From: Streptomyces spectabilis | Lineage (GTDB): Bacteria; Actinomycetota; Actinomycetes; Streptomycetales; Streptomycetaceae | Length of the DNA: 64,000 bases | Assembly (NCBI RefSeq): GCF_008704795.1 | Contig: NZ_CP023690.1 | Location: forward strand, 8,814,501 to 8,878,500 | Direction of reading: 5' to 3' | Shown here: positions 1-7,023 of the stretch, one piece after another | Layout: each line of letters begins with the position of its first letter | How positions within the stretch are numbered: position 1 is the first letter of the stretch | Notes under the pieces: generated by a model | What the model was told of the DNA's origin: nothing | The model's database searches: none | The model's input: the letters and a program-made list of their open reading frames with translations, nothing else | Made by a program: the position numbers and the translations under genes

Positions 1-714
1 GAAGCGGACCGTGCGCCCCTCCGCCGCCGCGAGACCACGGATCCAGTCGATCTTCTGTTTCACCTGCTCGGGCGGCTCGCCCCAGGTCAGATAGACATCG
101 CTGTGGCGCGCCGCGACCGGGCCCGCCGCGGCCGACGAGCCGCCGAAGAAGATCTCCGGCAGCGGGTCCGGCGGCAGCGCGGTGAGCCCGCCCTCGACCT
201 GGTAGTGCGTACCGTCGAAGTCGTACGGCCTGCCGCTCCACACCCCGCGCACCACCGAGAGGAACTCGTCGGTGCGGGCGTAGCGGCGGTCGTGGTCCAA
301 GTGGTCGCCGAAGCGCCGCTGTTCGGTCGAGTCGCCGCCGGTCACCACGTTCAGGAGCAGCCGGCCGCGCGTGATGCGCTGGTACGTCGCCGCCATCTGC
401 GCGGCGAGCACGGGGGAGAGGACCCCCGGCCGGAACGCGACCAGGAACTTCAGGCGCTCGGTGTGTTGGGCGAGCGCGACCGTGGTCAGCCAGGCGTCCT
501 CGCACCAGGTGCCGGTCGGCGTGAGCACGGCCTCGAAGCCGAGCTGCTCGGCGGCCTTGGCGATCTGGGCCAGGTACTCGATGTCGGGGGCCCGGACGCC
601 GCTCACCGGGGTGACGCGGGAGCGGGTGATGCCGCCGTCGGTGTAGGCGTGCCGGTCGACGAGGGTGCGGCCGTCGCCGCCGGTCGGCAGGAACCAGTTG
701 AGGTGGACGGTCAT
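1..714 (-). CDS. ssuD: FMNH2-dependent alkanesulfonate monooxygenase, 3' end cut by window
   Basis: Luciferase-like flavin monooxygenase that releases sulfite from alkanesulfonates, using reduced FMN from a partner reductase. The first 238 codons are visible; the C-terminus lies outside the window. The reading opens with a WFLPTGGDGR segment, has CEDAW (Cys about residue 71, matching the conserved SsuD cysteine), LVAFRPG, LLNVVTGGD and FGGSS, then DVYLTWGEPPEQVK, all in SsuD order. The ATG at 714 lies two bases after the ssuA stop, so the two are probably translationally coupled. It is the last visible gene of the ssuCBA-D operon. A related dialkylsulfone-type monooxygenase is possible, but the sequence fits SsuD best. 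Confidence 0.9.
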   Translation of the reverse strand, partial: MTVHLNWFLPTGGDGRTLVDRHAYTDGGITRSRVTPVSGVRAPDIEYLAQIAKAAEQLGFEAVLTPTGTWCEDAWLTTVALAQHTERLKFLVAFRPGVLSPVLAAQMAATYQRITRGRLLLNVVTGGDSTEQRRFGDHLDHDRRYARTDEFLSVVRGVWSGRPYDFDGTHYQVEGGLTALPPDPLPEIFFGGSSAAAGPVAARHSDVYLTWGEPPEQVKQKIDWIRGLAAAEGRTVRF

Positions 715-716
715 GG

Positions 717-1760
717 TCAGGACTCCTTGTACGTGCGGGGCTCGGTGGTCGAGGGCGGCAGCGAACCGTTGAAGCGGGTGTCGGTGAAGTCGCGGAAGTC
801 GACGCGGCGCGGGATGAGCTTCAGGTCGGCGAAGGTGTCGACGATGGCCTGCTCGGTCGTGATGACGTTGCGGTCGACGGCGACCGGGACGCGCGTGCCC
901 TGCGAGCGCTTCACCGAGTCGAGGGCGACCTCGTACGGCAGGCCCGTGTCCTTCGCCCAGACCTTCGCCCACTCCTCGGGGTGCTCGAAGACCCAGTCCT
1001 GTGCCTTGCGCAGGCGCTTGAGGTAGTCGGCGACGGCGGCGGCCTTCTTCTCGTCCTCGAGCGCGCCGGGCGCGGCCACCTGGAAGCTGAGGCCGTTGAC
1101 GAGGCCCTCGCCGTCGGTGAGGATCCGCCCCTTGCCGGCGCGCAGGACCTGCGAGGTGTACGGGTCCCACACCGCCCAGGCGTCCACCTTGCCGCCGGTG
1201 AACGCGGCGAGCGCGTCGGCGGGCTGGAGGTACTTGACGTGGACGTCCTTGACGGAGAGTCCGGCCTTCTTGAGGGAGGCGATCAACTGGTAGTGCGCGG
1301 ACGACCCCTGGGCCACGGCCACGGACCGGCCCTTGAGGTCGGCCGTGCGCCTCAGGCCCGAGTCCTTCGGCACGACGACGGCCTCGCCGTGCGCCGTGCC
1401 GTGGCTCGCGGCCACCACGGTGATCTTCGAGCCCGCGCCCGCCGCGAACACCGGCGGCGTGTTGCCGACCGCGCCGAGGTCCACGGCCTTGGCGTTGACG
1501 GCTTCGAGGAGCGGCGGGCCCGAGGTGAACGTCGACCATTTGATCTTGTACGTGAGGTCGTCCAGCTCCCCGGCGGCGCGCAGGACGGCCTCCGAACCTC
1601 CTCTCTGGTCACCGACGTTGAGGGTCAGCGACCCCTTGCCGTCCGTGGTGCCCCCGCCGAGGCCCCCGGTCGACGAACGCGCGGATGACGACCCGGAGCA
1701 GGCGGCGAGGGCCAGCGCCAGGGGAAGGAGCAGGGCGGGGGCGAGGCGTCGGCTTCGCAT
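717..1760 (-). CDS. ssuA: Aliphatic sulfonate ABC transporter substrate-binding lipoprotein
   Basis: Extracytoplasmic sulfonate-binding protein, 347 residues. The N-terminus is a lipoprotein signal: MRSRR, a hydrophobic stretch and a lipobox ending at Cys21 (LALAAC). The body follows the SsuA/NMT1 pattern: a segment reading LLEAVNAKAVDLGAVGNTPP, then GRSVAVAQGSSAHYQL and a KVDAWAVWDPYT segment that lines the ligand cleft in this family. It sits between ssuB and ssuD with a 112-base gap on the ssuB side. The context (ssuC, ssuB and a monooxygenase) favours sulfonate over nitrate or taurine as ligand, although the exact ligand cannot be read from sequence. Confidence 0.88.
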   Translation of the reverse strand: MRSRRLAPALLLPLALALAACSGSSSARSSTGGLGGGTTDGKGSLTLNVGDQRGGSEAVLRAAGELDDLTYKIKWSTFTSGPPLLEAVNAKAVDLGAVGNTPPVFAAGAGSKITVVAASHGTAHGEAVVVPKDSGLRRTADLKGRSVAVAQGSSAHYQLIASLKKAGLSVKDVHVKYLQPADALAAFTGGKVDAWAVWDPYTSQVLRAGKGRILTDGEGLVNGLSFQVAAPGALEDEKKAAAVADYLKRLRKAQDWVFEHPEEWAKVWAKDTGLPYEVALDSVKRSQGTRVPVAVDRNVITTEQAIVDTFADLKLIPRRVDFRDFTDTRFNGSLPPSTTEPRTYKES

Positions 1761-1872
1761 GGGCAGGGGTCCGTTCTACGAGTACGTCGCGAGGACAGCG
1801 CCGGGGCGGCGCGGCCGAAGCGGCAGGGAAGGGGACGGTGCGGCGGACGGGCGCGGCCCTGGTGACGGGCGG

Positions 1873-2628
1873 TCAGGCGGCCACCGAGGAACGGGCGTCG
1901 ACGCCGAGGCGCTCCAGGAGGGAGGCGCGCAGCGCGGCGAACCGGGGGTCGGCGATGTCGCGCGGCCGCTCCAGGCCGACCGGCTGTTCGTGCGCGATGA
2001 CGCCCTCGTCCATGACGAGGACGCGGTCGGCGAGCAGCACCGCCTCCTCCACGTCGTGGGTGACGAGCAGGACGGCGCAGCCGCGCCGCTGCCACAGCTC
2101 GGCGACGAGGCGCTGGGCCGTGACCCGGGTCAGCGCGTCCAGGGCGCCGAACGGCTCGTCGAGGAGCAGCAGGTCGGGCTCGCGCACGAGCGCGCGGGCC
2201 AGCGAGGCGCGCTGGGCCTCGCCGCCGGACAGCGTCTTGGGCCAGGCGTGGGAGCGGTGGCCGAGCCCGACCTCGGTCAGGGCGCGCTCGGCGACGGCCC
2301 GCTCCGGCCTGCCGGGCAGGCCGAGCAGCACGTTGCGCCACACCCGCTTCCAGGGCATGAGGCGCGGCGCCTGGAACGCCACGGCCTTGCGGCGCGGCAC
2401 GAGGACGGTGCCCTCGATGTCCCGGTCGAGCCCGGCGAGGACCCGCAGCAGCGTGGACTTGCCGCAGCCGCTGCGGCCGAGCAGCGCCACGAACTCGCCG
2501 GGCCGCACGTCCAGGCGCAGGCCGTCGATGACGGGGCGGCCGTCGAAGGTGCGGGTGAGGCCCTCGACGCGGACGGCGGAGGGCGCGGGCACGCCGGGGG
2601 TCACCGGCCGGTGAACGTCGGTCGCCAT
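1873..2628 (-). CDS. ssuB: Sulfonate ABC transporter ATP-binding protein
   Basis: Cytoplasmic ATPase that powers the sulfonate importer, 251 residues. Walker A is GRSGCGKST, the signature is LSGGEAQRASLARAL, Walker B is LLLLDEPFGALD, followed by the switch His in LLVTHDVEEAV. A Q-loop is visible in AVAFQAPRLMPWKRV. The open frame runs further upstream inside ssuC, but the ATG at 2628 (MATDVHRP) is chosen because homology begins shortly after it. The gene then overlaps the ssuC end by 28 bases, which implies coupled translation. No strong Shine-Dalgarno is visible before this start. Confidence 0.9.
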   Translation of the reverse strand: MATDVHRPVTPGVPAPSAVRVEGLTRTFDGRPVIDGLRLDVRPGEFVALLGRSGCGKSTLLRVLAGLDRDIEGTVLVPRRKAVAFQAPRLMPWKRVWRNVLLGLPGRPERAVAERALTEVGLGHRSHAWPKTLSGGEAQRASLARALVREPDLLLLDEPFGALDALTRVTAQRLVAELWQRRGCAVLLVTHDVEEAVLLADRVLVMDEGVIAHEQPVGLERPRDIADPRFAALRASLLERLGVDARSSVAA

Positions 2629-3494
2629 TGCAGCAGCAGCCTTTCGAGTGTGCGGACCACGAAGTCGGCGAGGAGGCCGAGGAAGGCGTAGACGATCAGG
2701 CAGACGACGATCACGTCGGTCCGCAGGAAGTCCCGGGCCTGGACCATGAGGAAGCCGATGCCTGCGTCGGCGTTGATCTGCTCGGCGAAGACCAGGGCGA
2801 GCCAGGCGATGCCGAGCGAGTAGCGCAGGCCCGTCATGGCACCGGGCAGGGCGCCCGGCAGGATCACGTGCCGCACGAGCCCCCACCGGGAGAGCCCAAG
2901 GGACTCACCCGCCTCGATGAGCTGGGCGTCGACGCCCCGGATGCCCGCGTACACGTTCAGATACAGCGGGAAGGAGACGCCGAGCGTGATGATGGCGATC
3001 TTCGGGGTCTCGCCGATCCCGAACCAGATGATGAACAGCGGGATCAGGCCGACGAACGGCACGGTCCGCAGCATCTGCACGCTCGCGTCCACGAGGTCCT
3101 CGCCGATCCGGAAGAGCCCGGAGACCAGCGCGAGCCCGGTCCCGATCGCCGTGCCGAGCAGCAGGCCGATCGCGACGCGCTGGAGGGAGACCCCCATGGC
3201 CGAGGTCAGCGATCCGTCCTCGACGAGGTCGCCCGCGACCCGGGCGATGGTTCCCGGCGGGGCGAGCGTGTCGGGGCTCAACGCCCCGGTCGCGCTGAGG
3301 AGTTGCCAGAGCGCGAGCAGGAGCACGGGCCCGGTGGTGCGGCGCAGCCAGCGGGGGACGCGGGCGCGGCGGGCGGAGGAGGGGACGAGGGCGACGAGGT
3401 CGGGCGCGGCCCCGGAGCCGGACGCCGCGCTCTCGTGCGGGGCTGTTCCGGATATGTCGGGTGTCGGGGGCGGCGGGGCGTGACTGATGCTCAT
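2601..3494 (-). CDS. ssuC: Sulfonate ABC transporter permease
   Basis: Integral membrane subunit of the sulfonate importer, 297 residues. A proline- and alanine-rich cytoplasmic N-terminus of about 50 residues precedes six predicted membrane segments. The EAA loop reads EAGESLGLSRWGLVRHVILPGALPG in shape, the contact with SsuB; only its order is noted here. WFGIGETPKIAIITLG is typical of the SsuC/TauC branch. It is the first large gene of the operon, starting 282 bases after the stop of the cysteine-containing leader peptide. Confidence 0.9.
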   Translation of the reverse strand: MSISHAPPPPTPDISGTAPHESAASGSGAAPDLVALVPSSARRARVPRWLRRTTGPVLLLALWQLLSATGALSPDTLAPPGTIARVAGDLVEDGSLTSAMGVSLQRVAIGLLLGTAIGTGLALVSGLFRIGEDLVDASVQMLRTVPFVGLIPLFIIWFGIGETPKIAIITLGVSFPLYLNVYAGIRGVDAQLIEAGESLGLSRWGLVRHVILPGALPGAMTGLRYSLGIAWLALVFAEQINADAGIGFLMVQARDFLRTDVIVVCLIVYAFLGLLADFVVRTLERLLLQWRPTFTGR

Positions 3495-3652
3495 GGCGCT
3501 CCAGGGCGGGGAGGGTCGGGGCGTGGCGGCGCGGCGCGGCCCCGTGACCCGGCTCAGCGCGGCGCGGGGCAGCGGCGGGGAGCGGGGGCGGAGCGCGTCA
3601 GGGCACGGCGGGGGCGCGACACGCCGTCACGCGGTCGAGGAGAAAGCGGCGA

Positions 3653-3720
3653 CCTGGCGGACGGGGTGCCCCGGCGGACGGGACGACCTGGCGGACAGGG
3701 CGACCCGGCGGACAGGACGA
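3653..3720 (-). repeat. Four-copy 17-bp tandem repeat in the ssu leader
   Basis: Four adjacent copies of a 17-base unit start at 3653, 3670, 3687 and 3704. The conserved part on the plus strand is CCYGGCGGACRGG, followed by a variable tetramer (CGA-ending in copies 2-4). Spacing is exactly 17 bases. It lies between the leader peptide stop and ssuC, so it is transcribed as part of the ssu 5' region. Seventeen is not a multiple of three, so this is not a coding repeat. Function unknown. Confidence 0.85.
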
Positions 3721-3776
3721 CGACGAATGGGTCGACGGCGGACGGTGCGTGCGCGGGAAGGCGAGGTGAGAAGGCG

Positions 3777-3860
3777 TCAGCAGCCGCGGCGACACGCGGA
3801 GGAGGCCACCCGCAGCAGGTCGATGTGACCGCGCGAAGTGAGCAGAGCTGAACGCAACAT
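3777..3860 (-). CDS. Cysteine-containing putative leader peptide of the ssu operon
   Basis: A 27-codon open frame, ATG at 3860 and TGA at 3777-3779. It ends SRGHIDLLRVASSACRRGC, with Cys codons near and at the end. The HIDLLRVAS core is the hallmark of short peptides annotated as putative leader peptides before sulfur-assimilation genes in Streptomyces (family knowledge from memory). No Shine-Dalgarno is present; a promoter whose -10 ends seven bases before the ATG suggests leaderless translation. Inference: ribosome progress through the Cys codons reports cysteine supply to ssuCBA-ssuD. It is too short for standard ORF calling. Confidence 0.82.
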   Translation of the reverse strand: MLRSALLTSRGHIDLLRVASSACRRGC

Positions 3861-3867
3861 GCCGCCG

Positions 3868-3897
3868 AACGTAGCGATCTCGGCCGCACACGGTCAA
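3868..3897 (-). promoter_or_regulatory. Putative promoter of the ssu leader, leaderless arrangement
   Basis: On the minus strand TTGACC (3897-3892) is followed by an 18-base spacer and TACGTT (3873-3868). The leader ATG at 3860 begins seven bases after the -10, where transcription would normally start. Confidence 0.6.
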
Positions 3898-4082
3898 TGG
3901 CGTCTCGCGGACCGGACGTGCCGTACCACCTGGTGGAAACTCCGCGGGGTGTCCGGCGACAGGTCGACCGGGCCGCCCCGCACCCGGCGGCGTGGCCGCT
4001 CCGGCGCGGGGACCCGGCCCGTGGTCACCGCGCCGCACGTGGCGCCCCGCGGCGGGCCGGGCGCTGGTGCAGGATGGGAGGC

Positions 4083-4505
4083 ATGCCCGACGCCTTCACC
4101 ACCCGCATCCTGCACGTCGCGACCGGCTCGGACGAGACGGTCGTCGACCTCACCCACGAGTGCGCGAGCTTCCTGCGCGAGGCGGCCCGCGGCCGCGACG
4201 GCCTCCTCAACGTCTTCGTCCCGCACGCCACTGCCGGGGTCGCGATTCTGGAGACCGGCGCGGGCAGCGACAGGGATCTGCTCGCCGCGCTGCACACCCT
4301 GCTTCCGGCCGACGACCGCTGGCAGCACCGCCACGGCAGCCCGGGGCACGGCCGCGACCACGTCCTGCCCGCCCTGGTGGCCCCGCACGCCACGCTCCCC
4401 GTGCTCGGCGGCAGCCTGGAGCTCGGCACCTGGCAGTCCGTCTGCCTGGTCGACACGAACAAGGACAACCCCGACCGCCAGGTGCGGCTGAGCTTCCTGG
4501 GGTAG
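4083..4505 (+). CDS. YjbQ/UPF0047 family protein
   Basis: A 140-residue protein of the YjbQ (UPF0047) fold. Visible family elements are FVPHATAGVAILETG, in which a His-Ala-Thr block feeds the presumed active site, then HRHGSPGHGRDHVLPAL, GTWQSVCLVDTN and a C-terminal RQVRLSFLG. Members have weak thiamine-phosphate-synthase-like activity in vitro, but the physiological role is unclear. The ATG at 4083 follows GGGAGGC closely; an in-frame ATG at 4074 (MGGMPD) is the alternative. It is a single gene, convergent with the TetR gene to its right. Confidence 0.85.
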   Translation: MPDAFTTRILHVATGSDETVVDLTHECASFLREAARGRDGLLNVFVPHATAGVAILETGAGSDRDLLAALHTLLPADDRWQHRHGSPGHGRDHVLPALVAPHATLPVLGGSLELGTWQSVCLVDTNKDNPDRQVRLSFLG

Positions 4506-4531
4506 TGGGCGGGCCCTGCCGGGGGAATCCC

Positions 4532-5089
4532 TCAGCGGCCCGGTGCCCCCGCGCGCAGGCCGTCCATGACGATGTCGAGGAGCTGGTCCACGCGCGCCTG
4601 CCAGTCGCTGTCCGGATCGATGTGCCAAAGCCCCGCGATGGCGAGCATGAAGTCGTCGGGGGTCAGGCCCGGACGGATGGTGCCCGCCGCGTCGTTGGCG
4701 GCCAGGAGCAGGCCGACGGCGGAGGTGAGCGGGCCGTGGCCGAGGGCGGCGAAGCTGCCGTACGCGGTGGCCTTGCCCATCGCCTGCGCCAGACCGGCCT
4801 TCGTCATCGAGTACCGGGCGAGGCGGCTCATCCACTCCCGCAGGGCCTGGTCGGGAGGGTGCGTCTCCAGCAACTGGGCCGCCGTCTCGGCGACTTGCTC
4901 CACCTCGTAGCGGTACACCTCCAGGACGAGCGCCTCGCGGCTCGGGAAGTTGCGGTAGAAGGTGCCCTGTCCGACGCCCGCCTTCTTCGCGATCGCGCTG
5001 AGCGGGGTGTCCGCCGCCCGTGTCAGCTCCGTGAGCGCCACCTCCAGGATGCGGGCGCGATTGCGCTGCGCGTCCGAGCGCAGTGGCAC
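4532..5089 (-). CDS. TetR family transcriptional regulator
   Basis: A 185-residue one-component repressor. The N-terminal helix-turn-helix reads ARILEVALTEL, then AIAKKAGVGQGTFYRNF, typical of TetR. The C-terminal ligand domain resembles the SbtR/YxaF-like group with GLTPDDFMLAIAGLW. The GTG at 5089 is preferred because GAGAGGAAG lies at good spacing; an upstream in-frame GTG at 5107 has its purine-rich stretch abutting the start. It is divergent from the aldehyde oxidoreductase operon, with a paired palindromic operator between them, so autoregulation plus control of that operon is likely. Confidence 0.85.
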   Translation of the reverse strand: MPLRSDAQRNRARILEVALTELTRAADTPLSAIAKKAGVGQGTFYRNFPSREALVLEVYRYEVEQVAETAAQLLETHPPDQALREWMSRLARYSMTKAGLAQAMGKATAYGSFAALGHGPLTSAVGLLLAANDAAGTIRPGLTPDDFMLAIAGLWHIDPDSDWQARVDQLLDIVMDGLRAGAPGR

Positions 5090-5163
5090 GTTCTTCCTCT
5101 CGTGCACCCCTCGTCCTTCCGGGATCCCGGCCGTCCGGGACTGCCGTGGGGACAGCCCTTGCT

Positions 5164-5213
5164 AAGCGGACAGCTGTCCGTTAGGTTCGGAGGCAACGGA
5201 CAGCTGTCCGCTT
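5164..5213. promoter_or_regulatory. Paired palindromic operator between tetR and paoABC
   Basis: Two copies of the perfect 14-bp palindrome CGGACAGCTGTCCG (5167-5180 and 5197-5210) lie 30 bp apart. They are nested in a perfect 19-bp inverted repeat: AAGCGGACAGCTGTCCGTT at 5164-5182 and its reverse complement at 5195-5213, with a 12-bp spacer. This fits cooperative binding of TetR dimers in the divergent intergenic region. Confidence 0.85.
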
Positions 5214-5290
5214 GTGCTCACCATAGCGGCAGAGTGGCTGGATGTACGCCCTCCTTCCGTCCGCCGCCCGCGCCCGCCCTTCCGCTCGAC

Positions 5291-5383
5291 CGGGCCGAGG
5301 ATCGGCCCGCCGCCCACGCACCACGTTCCACGCAGGCCACACCAGCTCAAGCACGTCCCGTCGGCCGGGGCACGCCCCGGCCG
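5291..5383 (+). other. Two hairpins in the paoABC 5' untranslated region
   Basis: CGGGCCGA/TCGGCCCG (5291-5298 and 5302-5309) forms an 8-bp stem with a GGA loop. CGGCCGGGG/CCCCGGCCG (5362-5370 and 5375-5383) forms a perfect 9-bp stem with a CACG loop, ending 42 bases before the paoA start. Otherwise the 5214-5425 stretch shows no gene. No U-tract follows either hairpin. Confidence 0.55.
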
Positions 5384-5425
5384 CGAGCGCGCGCCACCAC
5401 CGCGTACGCGAAAGAAGGCTTGACC

Positions 5426-6034
5426 ATGGCTCCACCCGCTTCGACACCCTCCGCGACGTCCAGTGTCATCACGCTCACCGTCAATGGCGAGAAGCACGCG
5501 CTGCCCGTCGACCACCGCGCCACGCTGCTCGACGTGCTGCGCGAGCGCCTCGACCTGACCGGCACCAAGAAGGGCTGCGACCAAGGCCAGTGCGGCGCCT
5601 GCACCGTGCTGGTCGAGGGCCGCCGCACCGTCTCCTGCCTGCAGCTCGCGGTGGCCGCGGAAGGGCGCGAGATCACCACCATCGAGGGCGTGGCGCAGGA
5701 CGGCCGACTGCACCCGGTGCAGCAGGCCTTCCTCGACCTCGACGGCTTCCAGTGCGGGTACTGCACGCCCGGCCAGATCTGTTCGGCCCTCGCGGTGCTC
5801 GACGAACACGCGGCGGGCTGGCCGAGCGCCGTCACCGCCGACGTACGGCCCGACGCGGCCGTGCCGCCGCTGACCCCCGAGGAGATCCGGGAGCGGATGA
5901 GCGGCAATCTGTGCCGGTGCGGCGCCTATGTGTCCATCGTGCGGGCCGTCGAGCGCGCGGCGCGGACGGCCGGGGCCGAGCCGACGGCCGCCCCCGCCGA
6001 GGGCGTCGACGCCGACAAGGAGGCCGTGGCATGA
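5426..6034 (+). CDS. Aldehyde oxidoreductase-type [2Fe-2S] subunit (PaoA/YagT-like)
   Basis: Small iron-sulfur subunit of a molybdenum hydroxylase, 202 residues. The plant-type ferredoxin cluster motif is CDQGQCGACTVL with a downstream Cys (TVSCLQL). The second [2Fe-2S] domain shows FQCGYCTPGQI and GNLCRCGAY. It lacks any need for an N-terminal signal here, and none of the usual Tat type is visible, unlike periplasmic E. coli PaoA. Its stop overlaps the start of the next gene (ATGA at 6031-6034). Electrons would flow from the Mo site in the large subunit through these clusters to FAD. Confidence 0.88.
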   Translation: MAPPASTPSATSSVITLTVNGEKHALPVDHRATLLDVLRERLDLTGTKKGCDQGQCGACTVLVEGRRTVSCLQLAVAAEGREITTIEGVAQDGRLHPVQQAFLDLDGFQCGYCTPGQICSALAVLDEHAAGWPSAVTADVRPDAAVPPLTPEEIRERMSGNLCRCGAYVSIVRAVERAARTAGAEPTAAPAEGVDADKEAVA

Positions 6035-7023
6035 GGGAGTTCGGCTATCTGCGCGCCCCGGACGTCACCGGGGCCGTCGCCCTGCACGGCGCCGACGGCG
6101 GCACGCGCTTCCTCGCGGGCGGCACCAACCTCGTCGACCTCATGAAGGCGGGCGTGGAGCGCCCGGAGCGCCTCGTGGACGTCACCGGACTGCCGCTCGG
6201 CGGGATCGAGCCGACCGCCGAAGGCGGCCTGCGGATCGGCGCCACCGTCAGCAACAGCGACCTCGCCGCCCACCCCCAAGTGCGACGCAAGTACCCGGCG
6301 TTGAGCCAGGCCGTGCTCGCCGGTGCCTCCGGCCAGCTGCGGAACATGGCCACGGTCGGCGGCAACCTCCTGCAGCGCACCCGCTGCGCCTACTTCACCG
6401 ACCTGGCGCAGCCCTGCAACAAGCGGACGCCCGGCAGCGGCTGCCCCGCCCTCCGCGGCGAGCACCGCAACCACGCCATCCTCGGCGCCACCGAGCACTG
6501 CGTCGCGGTGCACCCCTCGGACCTGGGCGTCGCGCTCGCCGCCTTCGACGCGGTCGTCTCGTACGAAACCCTGGACGGGCCGGGCGAGATGCCGCTCGCG
6601 GACTTCTACCTGCCCGTGGCGGACACGCCGCACGAGGAGACCGCCCTGCCGACCGGCGCCCTGATCACGGGCGTCACGCTGCCGCCCGCCCCCGTCGCCG
6701 CGCACTCCCGCTACCGCAAGGTGCGCGAACGCGCCTCGTACGCCTTCGCGATCGGCTCGCTCGCCGCCGCGCTCGACGTGCGGGACGGCCTCGTCCACGA
6801 GGTGCGGCTCGCCTTCGGCGCCGTCGCGTCCCGGCCCTGGCGGGCGCACGCCGCCGAGCGGGCGCTGACCGGCGGACCGGCGAGCGCCGAGGCCTTCGCC
6901 GCCGCGGCGGACGCCGAACTCGCGGCCGCAGAGCCCCTGCCCCACAACGGATACAAGGTGACCTTGATGCACAACCTCGTCGTCGCCGTCCTGACCGAAC
7001 TCGCCGCGGAGGCGGGCCGATGA
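6031..7023 (+). CDS. FAD-binding subunit with [4Fe-4S] insertion (PaoB/YagS-like)
   Basis: Middle subunit of the molybdenum hydroxylase, 330 residues. FAD-binding elements are FLAGGTNLVDLMK and ATVGGNLLQRTRC. Between them and the C-domain lies RCAYFTDLAQPCNKRTPGSG followed by Cys, the cysteine pattern that holds an extra [4Fe-4S] cluster in PaoB-type subunits. This feature separates the complex from ordinary xanthine dehydrogenase. It overlaps paoA-like by four bases and the large subunit start by four bases. Confidence 0.87.
   Translation: MREFGYLRAPDVTGAVALHGADGGTRFLAGGTNLVDLMKAGVERPERLVDVTGLPLGGIEPTAEGGLRIGATVSNSDLAAHPQVRRKYPALSQAVLAGASGQLRNMATVGGNLLQRTRCAYFTDLAQPCNKRTPGSGCPALRGEHRNHAILGATEHCVAVHPSDLGVALAAFDAVVSYETLDGPGEMPLADFYLPVADTPHEETALPTGALITGVTLPPAPVAAHSRYRKVRERASYAFAIGSLAAALDVRDGLVHEVRLAFGAVASRPWRAHAAERALTGGPASAEAFAAAADAELAAAEPLPHNGYKVTLMHNLVVAVLTELAAEAGR

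Noticed and set aside
3653..3720. Tandem repeat considered as a CRISPR array
   Set aside because: Units are 17 bp and directly adjacent, without spacers, and no cas genes are present.
3992..5425. Long plus-strand frame running into the PaoA-like gene
   Set aside because: It crosses the YjbQ gene in another frame and the tetR gene antisense; homology begins only at ATG 5426.
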